From: Paraburkholderia ginsengiterrae
GTDB lineage: Bacteria > Pseudomonadota > Gammaproteobacteria > Burkholderiales > Burkholderiaceae
NCBI RefSeq assembly: GCF_001645125.1
Contig: NZ_LXKA01000338.1
Span: forward strand, 215,939-279,938
Reading direction: 5' to 3'
DNA: 64,000 nucleotides
Every line of letters starts with the position of its first letter. Position 1 is the first letter of the stretch. Below, in pieces: positions 31,597-42,482 of this stretch. Under the pieces are notes generated by a model. It saw only the letters and a list, made by a program, of their open reading frames with translations, was not told where the DNA came from and made no database searches. Position numbers and translations under genes: made by a program.

Positions 31597-34065
31597 CTAT
31601 CGCGCCGAATTTCCATGTTCGAGCGCCGCCGGCTGCACCGTCTTGACCGTCACCGCGGCGGGCGCGCCCCCCGCCGCAGTGGCCACGCCGGCGCGCCGTT
31701 CCGCGCGCTCCACGCCGAGCCAGGCCGCAAGCGCGGGCAGCAGAAACACTGCGCCGAACAGGTTCACGAGGAACATGAAGGCAAGCAGCACGCCCATGTC
31801 CACCTGGAACTTCAGCGCGGAAAACGCCCAGGTGCCCACGCCGATGAACATCGTCACCGCGGTAAACAAAGCCGCCGTGCCGCGTTGGCGCATCGCGGCC
31901 GCGAACGCGGCGGGCAGGCTCGCGCCGCCGCGCACCTCGTGCTGCAGGCGTTCATACAGATAGATGCCGTAGTCGACGCCCACGCCGACGCCCAACGTGA
32001 TCACCGGCAAGGTGGCCACCTTCAGGCCGATCCCGAGCCACGCCATCACCGCATTGCACAGAATCGACACCACCGTCAGCGGAACGACGATGCACAGCAC
32101 CGCGCGCCACGAGCGGAACGTCACGATGCACAGCAGCGCAATCGCGCCGAAAATCGACAGCAGCATCGCCACTTCGGCCTCGGCCACCGCTTCGTTGGTC
32201 GCCGCCATCACGCCCACATTGCCGCCCGCCAGCCTGAACGCCACGTTCGGTGTGTGATCCTGCGCGGCGAGGCGCTTGATCTCGTCGACAATGTGCGCAA
32301 TGGTCTTGCCCTCGTGATTCGTGGTGTAGATCAGCACCTGAATCACCTGGCAGTTCTCGGTGTTCATGCCGTTGTCTGGATCGAAGGCATTGGCGCCTTG
32401 CGTGAGACCCTCGGTCGAACGCGGCAGCGCGCCCCAACGCGGATTGCCCTCATTGAAGGCGGCAATCGAAATCTTCGCCAGCGACGGCACGCTCACCACC
32501 GACTGCACCCCCGCCACGCCGCGCATCTGCATTTCAAAGCGCTCGATCGCGCTCATCACCGGATAGTGCAGACAGGCATCGTCGAAACCGCTCGTCTCGA
32601 CGAACACCGACAGCGCATCGACGCCAATGTCGTACTGGCTCGTGATGCGCGCGTTGTCGACGTTGTAGCGCGAGTTGGCGCGCAACTCGGGCGCGCCGGA
32701 GCCGATATCGCCAATCTGCAGATTGCGCGACGCCTGAGCGCCGACCGCGAGCAACACCAGCGCGGCGGCGAACACGCCGAGCGCCGGCGCGGGCCGGGCA
32801 AACACGGCGAAGCGCGCCCACAGCCGGCTGCCGCCCGCCGCCGCGCGGCGCTGCGCGCGCGCGAGCGTGCCGCGCTCGAGCCGCGTGTAGGACAGCAGGA
32901 TCGGCAAAAACACTTTGTTGGTAATGATCATCAGCAGCACGCCGAGGCACGCCGTCACGCCCAGCTCACGCACGATCTCGATCTGGATGCGCATGATCAC
33001 CATGAAGCCCAGCGCATTCGTCAGCAACGCCACGGTGCCCGGCACGAACAGCTTGCGAAACGCGTCGCGCGCGGCATCGACGGACGACTGACCGGTCACC
33101 AGCGCCTGTTTCCATGCATTCGTCATCTGCACGGCGTGCGAGACACCGATCGAGAAGATCAGGAACGGCACGAGAATCGACATCGGATCGATGCCAAGCC
33201 CGAGGATCGGCAGCGCGCCGAGCAGCCACACCACCGGCAGCAACGCAACGAACAACGCAAGCGCGGTGGTCTTCGCCGAACGCGTGTAGAGCAGCAGCAG
33301 CGCGGCGGTAATCAGAAACGCCAGCGCGAAGAAGCTGATCACGCCACTAATGCCCGACTCCACGTCGCCGACCAGTTTCGCAAAGCCGATGATGTCAACC
33401 TCGACATCCTGATTCGAATAACGCGCGCGAATCTGTTCGAGCTGCCGAGCCACCGCGCCGTAGTCCAGGTGCTTGCCGGTCGTGGGGTCGGTCTCGCGCA
33501 ACTCCGCACGGATCAGCGCGGAATGCAGGTCGTTGCCGACCAGCCGGCCAATCTGCCCGGAGCGCGCGACGTTGCGGCGCACGGTGGCGAGATCGTTGGG
33601 ATTCGCGCTGCTGAACTGGCCAGGCACGACCACGTCGCCGCGAAAACCGGCCTCGGTCACTTCCGTGTAGCGCACGTTCGGCGTGAACAGCGAGAACACG
33701 CGCGAGCGATTCACGCCGGGGATGAAGAACACGTCGTCGGTGGCGTGGCGCAGGTCGTCCATGAACGCCTGGTTGTAGATGTCGCCGTGGCCCTTCCAGC
33801 GCAGGCTCACGAGTATCGTATTCGCACCGGGAAAGGCGCTCGCGTAGCGATTGAACACCTGCATGTACGGGTGCTGCATCGGGATCATCTTGTTGAACCC
33901 GGGATCGAGGCGCAGCCGCGTCGCGGACCAGCCGAGCGCCACCGTCAGCGCGAGACAGAGCGTAAGCAGAATGCGCCGGTGCCGCATGATGGCGTCGGCG
34001 CAGCATTCGACGAAACGCGCGAGGCGCGACGAAGAGCGGGAAGAAGAATGTGACGAAGCGTTCAT
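31597..34065 (-). CDS. RND/MMPL-family transporter
   Basis: An 822-residue inner-membrane protein of the RND superfamily (MMPL/HpnN-like), with 12 predicted helices in two repeats. Each repeat has one helix, a large periplasmic loop and then a five-helix block, for example GISGVISFFALAFLITAALLLLY and LPVITLGVGVGVDYGIYLYERL. Such proteins move hydrophobic compounds or lipids. It is encoded after a YCF48-like protein gene, a pairing often seen with DUF1302/DUF1329 genes, whose copies here are at 15.5-18.6 kb. It therefore probably belongs to a steroid trans-envelope system. Direction of transport is unknown. The start at 34065 is chosen over a longer frame to 34356. Confidence 0.88.
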   Translation of the reverse strand: MNASSHSSSRSSSRLARFVECCADAIMRHRRILLTLCLALTVALGWSATRLRLDPGFNKMIPMQHPYMQVFNRYASAFPGANTILVSLRWKGHGDIYNQAFMDDLRHATDDVFFIPGVNRSRVFSLFTPNVRYTEVTEAGFRGDVVVPGQFSSANPNDLATVRRNVARSGQIGRLVGNDLHSALIRAELRETDPTTGKHLDYGAVARQLEQIRARYSNQDVEVDIIGFAKLVGDVESGISGVISFFALAFLITAALLLLYTRSAKTTALALFVALLPVVWLLGALPILGLGIDPMSILVPFLIFSIGVSHAVQMTNAWKQALVTGQSSVDAARDAFRKLFVPGTVALLTNALGFMVIMRIQIEIVRELGVTACLGVLLMIITNKVFLPILLSYTRLERGTLARAQRRAAAGGSRLWARFAVFARPAPALGVFAAALVLLAVGAQASRNLQIGDIGSGAPELRANSRYNVDNARITSQYDIGVDALSVFVETSGFDDACLHYPVMSAIERFEMQMRGVAGVQSVVSVPSLAKISIAAFNEGNPRWGALPRSTEGLTQGANAFDPDNGMNTENCQVIQVLIYTTNHEGKTIAHIVDEIKRLAAQDHTPNVAFRLAGGNVGVMAATNEAVAEAEVAMLLSIFGAIALLCIVTFRSWRAVLCIVVPLTVVSILCNAVMAWLGIGLKVATLPVITLGVGVGVDYGIYLYERLQHEVRGGASLPAAFAAAMRQRGTAALFTAVTMFIGVGTWAFSALKFQVDMGVLLAFMFLVNLFGAVFLLPALAAWLGVERAERRAGVATAAGGAPAAVTVKTVQPAALEHGNSAR

Positions 34066-34246
34066 GATGCGTCTCACGGCAAGACAACGGCAAAGCGACG
34101 GGAAACCCCGGGAAGCCCCGCGAACGCGGCCGATGAACGGCCGGCGAGCGTGTGGCGATAGAGCGGTGAATCGGTAACTGCGTGGTAACTGCGTGGAAAC
34201 TGCGCGATAACAGCGCGCCAATAGCGCAGCGAACCAGCCCGTGTCC

Positions 34247-35245
34247 TCAGGACGACGGCGCGCCGGTCGCGGCAGGGGCCGCCTGAGACCGCGGCACCAC
34301 GGGCAACAGGGCCACGCCTGCTTCGCCGCCGAGCGCCAGTTCGCCATGTCCGGCATCGACCACCGCCGCGAGGCTCTGCACGCCGCCGACCTTGCGAACC
34401 GCGTAGGTCAGGCCGCCGTCGCGCGAGGTGACGATCGCGCCGCCCTGGCCGACCAGCACCAGCTCGCCGTCGGCCAGTTGCACGGCGCCGAAGTACGAGG
34501 TGCCGACGTGGCTGTCCACATGGGTCCACGTGTCGCCCTGGTCGGTGCTGCGCAGCACGTTGCCGCGCATGCCGTACGCGATCCAGTCGCCGTCGGCGAG
34601 CTTCAGCACGCCGAAGAGCGACCCTTGATACGGGACGGGGCGCTTCTCCCACGTCGCGCCGTTATCGGTGGAGCGCAACAAGGTGCCGGTTTCGCCGGCG
34701 ATCATCAGGCGGCCGGTGGCGTCGCCGGCAATCGCGTTCAGGTGACGGTCGTCGGTGGGGGTTTTTTGCTGGGTCCACGTGGCGCCCGCATCGTGCGAGA
34801 CGAACAGCTGGCCGAAGCTGCCTGTCACGAAGACGAGACCGTCCGCGTTGCCCCACACGGACAGCAGCGGATCCGAATGCTTGTGGTCGAAGCGCACCTC
34901 GTTCCAGTGCGCGCCGCCGTCGACCGTCCGCAAGATCCAGCCGTCATGACCGACCGCGATGCCAATCAGCGGCGAGATGAAGAACACTTGCGTAAGCGCC
35001 GAGGCTTCGTCGGTGGTCACGGCGGCCTGGCGCCACGACGCGCCCGCGTCGTCGCTCAGCAGGATCACGCCGCGCTCGCCTACCGCGACGAGCCGCGTGC
35101 CGGCTTTGGCCACGCCATTGATCTGCAGGCGATCGGCCTGAATGGTGGTCGCCGCAAAAGCCGGCACCGGGCGAGGCGAGAAGGCGAACAACGCCGCGCC
35201 CAGCACGGCCGCCGAGAGCAGCAAGCCGGGTATTGTCGATTTCAT
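34247..35245 (-). CDS. YCF48-related exported beta-propeller protein
   Basis: A 332-residue protein with a signal peptide (about residues 1-32) followed by a beta propeller. At least five Asp-box repeats are visible: SDDAGASW, TVDGGAHW, SHDAGATW, STDNGATW and STDQGDTW. The family resembles the photosystem II assembly factor YCF48/HCF136, but here it accompanies an RND transporter and probably scaffolds it in the periplasm. The start at 35245 is the one with a normal signal peptide. It is 181 bases upstream of the RND gene; that gap (34066-34246) shows nothing definite. Confidence 0.85.
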   Translation of the reverse strand: MKSTIPGLLLSAAVLGAALFAFSPRPVPAFAATTIQADRLQINGVAKAGTRLVAVGERGVILLSDDAGASWRQAAVTTDEASALTQVFFISPLIGIAVGHDGWILRTVDGGAHWNEVRFDHKHSDPLLSVWGNADGLVFVTGSFGQLFVSHDAGATWTQQKTPTDDRHLNAIAGDATGRLMIAGETGTLLRSTDNGATWEKRPVPYQGSLFGVLKLADGDWIAYGMRGNVLRSTDQGDTWTHVDSHVGTSYFGAVQLADGELVLVGQGGAIVTSRDGGLTYAVRKVGGVQSLAAVVDAGHGELALGGEAGVALLPVVPRSQAAPAATGAPSS

Positions 35246-35257
35246 TTTTTGTCTCCT

Positions 35258-35432
35258 GTCGACGAGAGTTGGCGCTTTAGCTGTCGACTGGAGTTCGCGC
35301 TTCAGCGCGTTACTCCAGTCCCATGCAAAGCTCTCTACTCTCGTCCCATGCAAAGCTGTCGACCAGAGTCGGCGCTTTAGCTGTCGACTGGAGTTCGCGC
35401 TTTAGCGCGTTACTCCAGTCCCATGCAACGCT
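35258..35432. repeat. Two 75-bp direct copies of an intergenic palindromic repeat, 100-bp spacing
   Basis: The copies at 35258-35332 and 35358-35432 differ at only a few positions. Each contains an internal dyad (CTGGAGT ... ACTCCAG around a GCGC-TTCA/TTTA-GCGC core) and ends CCATGCAA(A/C)GCT. They fill the gap between the thiolase and YCF48 genes within a same-strand gene run. Related fragments occur near 9150 and 14289. They look like members of a dispersed palindromic family; effects on mRNA ends are possible. Confidence 0.75.
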
Positions 35433-35443
35433 CCGATCGCGAT

Positions 35444-36649
<1,206 letters not shown>

Positions 36650-36680
36650 GAGCTATTTCCTCTACGGGTTCTACAGATTT

Positions 36681-37163
36681 CTACAGGTAGTAACGGCTGA
36701 TGGTGTCGGCCACGCAACCGGGTTTGGGCTCGCCTTCGATCTCGACGCTCACGCGTATCCACGCCTGCACGCCGCCCTCGAACGCTTCGGCGCGCAACAG
36801 TTCGCCCACGCCGCGAATGCGCGCGCCCACCCTCACCGGCGCGGGGAAGCGGATCTTGTCGCAGCCATAGTTGACGCCGAGCCGCGCGCCGTCGATGCGC
36901 ACGATCTGCGGCAGAAAGAAATTGACGAGCGAGAGCGTGAGGAAACCGTGCGCGATGCACGCGCCGAACGGGCCCTGCTGTGCGCGTTCGGCATCCACGT
37001 GGACCCATTGATGATCCAGGGTCGCGTCGGCGAACTGGTTGATGCGCGCCTGATCGACCTGCATCCACGCACTTTCGCCGAGCGTCTGCCCGACCGCCGC
37101 GATCAGTTCATCTGGATGAGCGAACACGCGCGCAGGCAGCAGGGTGTCGGACATATCAGCCAT
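36681..37163 (-). CDS. MaoC-like enoyl-CoA hydratase/dehydratase
   Basis: A 160-residue hot-dog-fold protein. The hydratase-2 signature is seen in INQFADATLDHQWVHVD (catalytic Asp and His) followed by GPFGACIAHGFLTLSL. It would hydrate an enoyl-CoA made by one of the acyl-CoA dehydrogenases nearby. The start at 37163 is 11 bases after the ipdF stop; the longer frame to 37268 overlaps ipdF and is not credible. Confidence 0.87.
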   Translation of the reverse strand: MADMSDTLLPARVFAHPDELIAAVGQTLGESAWMQVDQARINQFADATLDHQWVHVDAERAQQGPFGACIAHGFLTLSLVNFFLPQIVRIDGARLGVNYGCDKIRFPAPVRVGARIRGVGELLRAEAFEGGVQAWIRVSVEIEGEPKPGCVADTISRYYL

Positions 37164-37174
37164 GGCACGCTCCC

Positions 37175-37978
37175 TCACGCATGCTGACTGCTGACCGACA
37201 GCACTTCGCCGGTCATGTACGACGCGTAGTCGCTTGCCAGAAAGACCATCACGTTCGCCACCTCCCACACTTCGGCGGCGCGTCCGAATGCTTCGCGCGA
37301 CGCCAGTTGATCGAGCAGATCGGCCGAAGCCGACTTCTTCAGAAAATCGTGCAACGCAATGCTGGGCGCCACGGCGTTGATGCGCACACCGTACGGCGCG
37401 GCTTCCAGCGCGGAGCAGCGCGTGAGCGCCATGACTCCGGCCTTGGCCGCCGCGTAGTGCGCCTGTTCCGCCTGCGCGCGCCAGCCGAGCACCGACGCGT
37501 TGTTGACGATCACGCCATGGCCGCGCTGCTGCATGTGCGGCAGCATCGCCCGCGTCATCCGGAAGGTGCCCGTGAGGCTAATGTCGATCACCCGCGACCA
37601 TTCGGCATCGTCCATTTCGACTATGCGGCGCGAGCCGCCTAGCCCGGCGTTGTTGATCAGCACGTCGACGCCTTGCAGCTTGTCCTCGGCATCGGCCACC
37701 AGCGCGCGCACCTCGTCTTCCACCGCGACGTTGCACAGACGCCCGTAAATGGCCTGCAAGCCGGTTTCCGCGCGCAAGGTCTCGATCGCCTGCGCGAGGC
37801 GCCTTTCGTGGATGTCGGAGATAAAGAGCGCGCGGCAGCCCTCTTCCGCGCAACGTTTGGCGGCGGCAAAACCGATCCCCACGCCGGCGGCCGCCGTAAT
37901 CAGCACGGATTTGCCGGCCAGCAGTTGATGGCCCGGCACATAAGCGGGCGCGGTCCGCACCGTTTGAGACTCGTTCAT
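37175..37978 (-). CDS. ipdF: SDR-family dehydrogenase IpdF (HIP-CoA pathway)
   Basis: A 267-residue SDR. It matches, from memory, the mycobacterial IpdF along most of its length: LITAAAGVGIGFAAAKRCAEEG, then NNASVLGWRAQAEQAHYAAAKAGVMALTRCSALEAA and LASDYASYMTGEVLSVSSQH. IpdF acts on hydroxylated HIP-CoA intermediates in ring-C/D breakdown. Its ATG overlaps the stop of the FadE30 gene (ATGA). The fadE30-ipdF pairing is also found in actinobacteria, which supports the assignment. The cofactor loop TAAAGVGIG is the variant typical of this subgroup. Confidence 0.9.
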   Translation of the reverse strand: MNESQTVRTAPAYVPGHQLLAGKSVLITAAAGVGIGFAAAKRCAEEGCRALFISDIHERRLAQAIETLRAETGLQAIYGRLCNVAVEDEVRALVADAEDKLQGVDVLINNAGLGGSRRIVEMDDAEWSRVIDISLTGTFRMTRAMLPHMQQRGHGVIVNNASVLGWRAQAEQAHYAAAKAGVMALTRCSALEAAPYGVRINAVAPSIALHDFLKKSASADLLDQLASREAFGRAAEVWEVANVMVFLASDYASYMTGEVLSVSSQHA

Positions 37979-39180
37979 AGCGTTCCTCTGGGTTCCTTCG
38001 GCATGCCGAGCCCGCGCTCGGCCATGATGTTGAGCTGGATTTCGTTGGTGCCCGCGTAAATCGTGTCGGCCCGCGAGAACAGGAAAACGCCTTGCAGACG
38101 GCTGCGTTTGGCGTCGTCGGCGGCGAGCAGGTTGGCGTCTGGGCCGAGCACGTCCATTGCCAGTTGGCCCAGTTCGCGGTGCCAGTTCGACCAGTAGTAC
38201 TTGTAGATCAGCGCTTCGCGGCCTAATGCGCCACCCGCAGCGCCACCCGCCGCATCGTCGGCGCCGGCCAGCATGCGCAGCGCGTTGTAGCGCATCACGC
38301 GCAAGCCGGCCCACGCCCGGGCAATGCGTTGCCGGATCACGGCGTCGTGCGCGACGCCCGCTTCGCGAGCCGCGTCGATCACCCACTCCAGTTCACGGAT
38401 GAACTGCATCTGCTGGCCCAGCGTGGACATGCCCCGCTCGAAGCCGAGCAAGGTCATCGCGATGCGCCAGCCGTCGCCGGGCGCACCGACCAGATCTTCA
38501 GCCGCTGCAAGTGCGCCGTCGAAGAACACCTCGTTGAACTCGGCGCCGCCGTTCAGTTGTTTGATCGGACGAATCTCGATACCGGGTTGATCGAGCGGCA
38601 TCAGCAGGAACGACAGCCCGCGATTGCCACGCGATTCCGGATCAGTGCGCGCGACCACGAAGATCCAGTCGGAGTCGTGCGCGAGCGAGGTCCAGACCTT
38701 CTGGCCGTACACGCGCCAGTTGCCCGCGTCGTCGCGCACGGCGCGCGTGCGGATGTTCGCGAGGTCCGAGCCCGCGCCCGGTTCCGAATAGCCCTGGCAC
38801 CAGAACTGCGTGCCGTTGAGGATGCCGGGCAGGAAGCGCCGGCGCTGATCGTCCGTGCCGCAGGCAATCAGCGTCGGGCCGAGCAGGCCCTCGCCGATGT
38901 GCCCCATGCGGCCGGGGCCGCCGGCACGCGCGTATTCCTCATGGAAGATCACCTGCTCCGCCACCGTGAGGGCGCGGCCGCCTTGATCCGCCGGCCAGCC
39001 CAGCCCGGTCCAGCCGCCGGCCGCCAGTTCGCGCTCCCATTGCTTGCGCAGCGCCGGATAGGCTTCTTCGTCGCCGGGACCGCCGCGGTACTTCAGGCAA
39101 GCGAACTCACCGCTCAGATGCGTGTGCATCCAGTTGGCGACTTCGACCCGCAGACGCTGATATTGCGTTTCGCTGTTCAT
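37975..39180 (-). CDS. fadE30: Acyl-CoA dehydrogenase FadE30-like
   Basis: A 401-residue flavin acyl-CoA dehydrogenase that starts ring-D-side beta-oxidation by dehydrogenating HIP-CoA. The N-terminal GEFACLKYRGGPGDEEAY and the block WCQGYSEPGAGSDLANIRT resemble FadE30 as I recall it. A Glu in the GFERG helix occupies the isovaleryl-CoA-dehydrogenase-type catalytic position, and the C-terminal IYAGTNEIQ lacks the MCAD-type Glu. It overlaps ipdF (ATGA) and shares one base with the upstream dehydrogenase stop (TGATG). Confidence 0.88.
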   Translation of the reverse strand: MNSETQYQRLRVEVANWMHTHLSGEFACLKYRGGPGDEEAYPALRKQWERELAAGGWTGLGWPADQGGRALTVAEQVIFHEEYARAGGPGRMGHIGEGLLGPTLIACGTDDQRRRFLPGILNGTQFWCQGYSEPGAGSDLANIRTRAVRDDAGNWRVYGQKVWTSLAHDSDWIFVVARTDPESRGNRGLSFLLMPLDQPGIEIRPIKQLNGGAEFNEVFFDGALAAAEDLVGAPGDGWRIAMTLLGFERGMSTLGQQMQFIRELEWVIDAAREAGVAHDAVIRQRIARAWAGLRVMRYNALRMLAGADDAAGGAAGGALGREALIYKYYWSNWHRELGQLAMDVLGPDANLLAADDAKRSRLQGVFLFSRADTIYAGTNEIQLNIMAERGLGMPKEPRGTL

Positions 39181-40424
39181 CAAAGGACTCCTGCGAGCAC
39201 GTTTTGCGCTTGAGCGGCGTGATCGCCGTGATCCAGCGCCACCGCCTCGACACCGGACCCGCCGCGATCCATCGCCAGTTGCGCGATGAACGACAACATC
39301 TGCGAGGTCGTGCCGAACATCGCGCTCGCGGCCTGCGCCCGCTTGAAATACAGTTGCGGGTCGTATTCCCATGTGAAGCCGACCCCGCCATGCAATTGAA
39401 TCGCTTCCTGCGAGCAGAAGCGAAACGCGTCGTTGGCGGTGGCTTTCGCGGCGGCGATATCGGCGAGCACGTCGTGCTCGATGGAGGCCGCGCCCTGAGT
39501 CCAGGTCTGAGCCCACGCCTGGGCCGCGCCGAGCACCGCGGAACGGCTCGCCTCGATCTCGACCATCATCTGCGCGCAACGGTGCTTGACCGCCTGAAAC
39601 GACGCGATTGCGCGGCCAAACTGCACGCGCTCCGCGGTGTACGCCAGCGTGAGGTCGAGGCATTGCTGCGCGCCGCCCACCTGTTCGGCGGCCAGCGCCA
39701 ACGCCGCGAACCACGCGGTATGCGAGAGCGCGCGTTGCGCGTTGCGGCCAACTGCGAGCAATGCGGAACGCGGCACATCGACCGCGCGTAGTTCGAGCCG
39801 GGCAAGCGGACGCGTCGCGTCCAGCGTGACGAGCGGCGTGCGCGTCAGCCCCGCGATGTCCGCGCCCTGAAGCGCGAACAGCCCGAGCGCCTGCGCTTCA
39901 TTCGCGATGCGCGCGGGAACCAGCAGCAGATCGGCGCTCGAGCCGTCGACCACCTGCTCCAGCGTGCCCGACAGCCGGTAGCCCTGCGCGGTCTCTTCGG
40001 CGTGAAGCGACACCGTGGGCGCGCCGCCGTCGAATCCGCTGGACAGGGACAGCGCGAGCGTCGCGCTCGACTCTCCGCTTGCAATCCGTGCGAGCTGTTC
40101 GCGCGCCGCTTCGGCATCGCACAGCGCCAATGCCGTCGCCGCCAGACAGACCGTGCCGAAGTAAGGCACGCAGGCGAGCCGCCGGCCCATCTGCTCCATC
40201 ATCAGCACCAGTTCCGTGGCGCCGAGACCCGCACCGCCCGACGCTTCCGGCACGGTGAGCCCGCACCAGCCGAGCTCATCCGCGAGCGTGCGCCACAACG
40301 CCTCGTCGCGGCCCGCCTGCTGTTCGATCGCGTGCCGCACGGCCGCCGACGCGCTGCGCTCGGCCAGCACCTCGGCCGCCGCGTCGCGGATCATGATCTG
40401 TTCTTCGGAGAGGGCGAGATTCAT
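39180..40424 (-). CDS. Acyl-CoA dehydrogenase, possible partner subunit
   Basis: A 414-residue acyl-CoA dehydrogenase homologue. The C-terminal half contains ERVQFGRAIASFQAVKHRCAQMM and IQLHGGVGFTWEYDPQLYFKRA. In the helix where FadE30 has GFERG, this protein has WFAALALAAEQVGG with no obvious catalytic Glu. In steroid catabolism such sequences form alpha2beta2 complexes with a catalytic partner. Its direct linkage to fadE30 (TGATG overlap) suggests that pairing. An independent enzyme cannot be excluded. Confidence 0.82.
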   Translation of the reverse strand: MNLALSEEQIMIRDAAAEVLAERSASAAVRHAIEQQAGRDEALWRTLADELGWCGLTVPEASGGAGLGATELVLMMEQMGRRLACVPYFGTVCLAATALALCDAEAAREQLARIASGESSATLALSLSSGFDGGAPTVSLHAEETAQGYRLSGTLEQVVDGSSADLLLVPARIANEAQALGLFALQGADIAGLTRTPLVTLDATRPLARLELRAVDVPRSALLAVGRNAQRALSHTAWFAALALAAEQVGGAQQCLDLTLAYTAERVQFGRAIASFQAVKHRCAQMMVEIEASRSAVLGAAQAWAQTWTQGAASIEHDVLADIAAAKATANDAFRFCSQEAIQLHGGVGFTWEYDPQLYFKRAQAASAMFGTTSQMLSFIAQLAMDRGGSGVEAVALDHGDHAAQAQNVLAGVL

Positions 40425-40428
40425 GACG

Positions 40429-41304
40429 TCAGCTTCCGTAGACCCGCTGCGCCGGTTCGCGCTCGGCCACCAGCGTCGCCACCGCGCCGCCCACTGCCGT
40501 GACTTGCCAGCGCGAGCCGATGTCGACGCGCGGCCCCGTGCGCCAGCCTTCGGCGATCGCGATCATGCCGCCCGCGGCTTCGAACACCTGGCCGGTCACC
40601 TCGCGCGATTGCGCGCTGCCGAGCCACACGACCAGCGGAGCAACGTTGGCTGGATCGAAGTAATCGAAACCGTCGGTAGGCTTTTTCATCATGTCGGCGA
40701 ACACGTCCTCGGTCATCGAGGTCGGCGCCGCGGGCGCCAGCGCATTCACGCGGATGCCATAGCGCTGCAGTTCCGCGGACTGCATCAGCGTGAGCGCCGC
40801 AATCGCCGCCTTGGCCGCGCCATAGTTCGACTGGCCGATCGAGCCTTGCAGCCCGGCGCCGGAGCTCGTGTTGATGATCCGCGCATCCATCGCGCGCCCC
40901 GCCTTGGACGCCTCGCGCCACTCGCGCGCCAGCAGTTGCGAAAGACAGAAATGCCCGCGCAGATGCACGCGCATGACGTCGTCCCAATCGGCTTCGGTCA
41001 TGCTGGCGAACATCCGGTCGCGGCAGATGCCCGCGTTGTTCACCAGCACATGAATCTCGCCGAACGCCTCATGGGCGGCGTCGAGAATGCGTTGCGCGGT
41101 GTCGCTGCGCGTGATGTCGTCCGAATTGGCGAGCGCGCGTCCGCCCGCTTGCGCGATCTCGTCGCACACGGCTTGCGCGGCATCCCCGCGAATGTCGTTG
41201 ACCACCACCGCCGCGCCTTCAGCGGCGAACGCCAGTGCATATGCGCGGCCCAGCCCGCCTCCCGCACCGGTGATGATCACGGTGCGCCCGTTGCAGATTC
41301 CCAT
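40429..41304 (-). CDS. SDR-family oxidoreductase (Rv3548c-like)
   Basis: A 291-residue SDR starting MGICNGRTVIITGAGGGLGRAYALAFA, with intact NADH loop and NNAG. The active-site region is NTSSGAGLQGSIGQSNYGAAKAA. The MGxCxGR start and the length resemble the SDR encoded in the mycobacterial KstR2 regulon (Rv3548c) and multifunctional-enzyme-type hydroxyacyl-CoA dehydrogenases, so oxidation of a 3-hydroxyacyl-CoA is likely. It starts 26 bases after the fadA6 stop and ends 4 bases before the next gene. The long frame to 41535 lies within fadA6 and is rejected. Confidence 0.85.
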   Translation of the reverse strand: MGICNGRTVIITGAGGGLGRAYALAFAAEGAAVVVNDIRGDAAQAVCDEIAQAGGRALANSDDITRSDTAQRILDAAHEAFGEIHVLVNNAGICRDRMFASMTEADWDDVMRVHLRGHFCLSQLLAREWREASKAGRAMDARIINTSSGAGLQGSIGQSNYGAAKAAIAALTLMQSAELQRYGIRVNALAPAAPTSMTEDVFADMMKKPTDGFDYFDPANVAPLVVWLGSAQSREVTGQVFEAAGGMIAIAEGWRTGPRVDIGSRWQVTAVGGAVATLVAEREPAQRVYGS

Positions 41305-41330
41305 GTTTGACCTCGTAGACGTTGATGCGC

Positions 41331-42481
<1,151 letters not shown>

Positions 42482-42482
<1 letters not shown>

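Noticed and set aside
31615-34053. An 812-codon plus-strand open frame opposite the RND gene
   Set aside because: The product is His/Arg-rich without domains, and it is the mirror of a convincing membrane protein gene in GC-rich DNA.
35258-35432. Regularly spaced repeats considered as a CRISPR array
   Set aside because: Only two copies, 75-bp units with internal dyads and a 25-bp gap; no cas genes.
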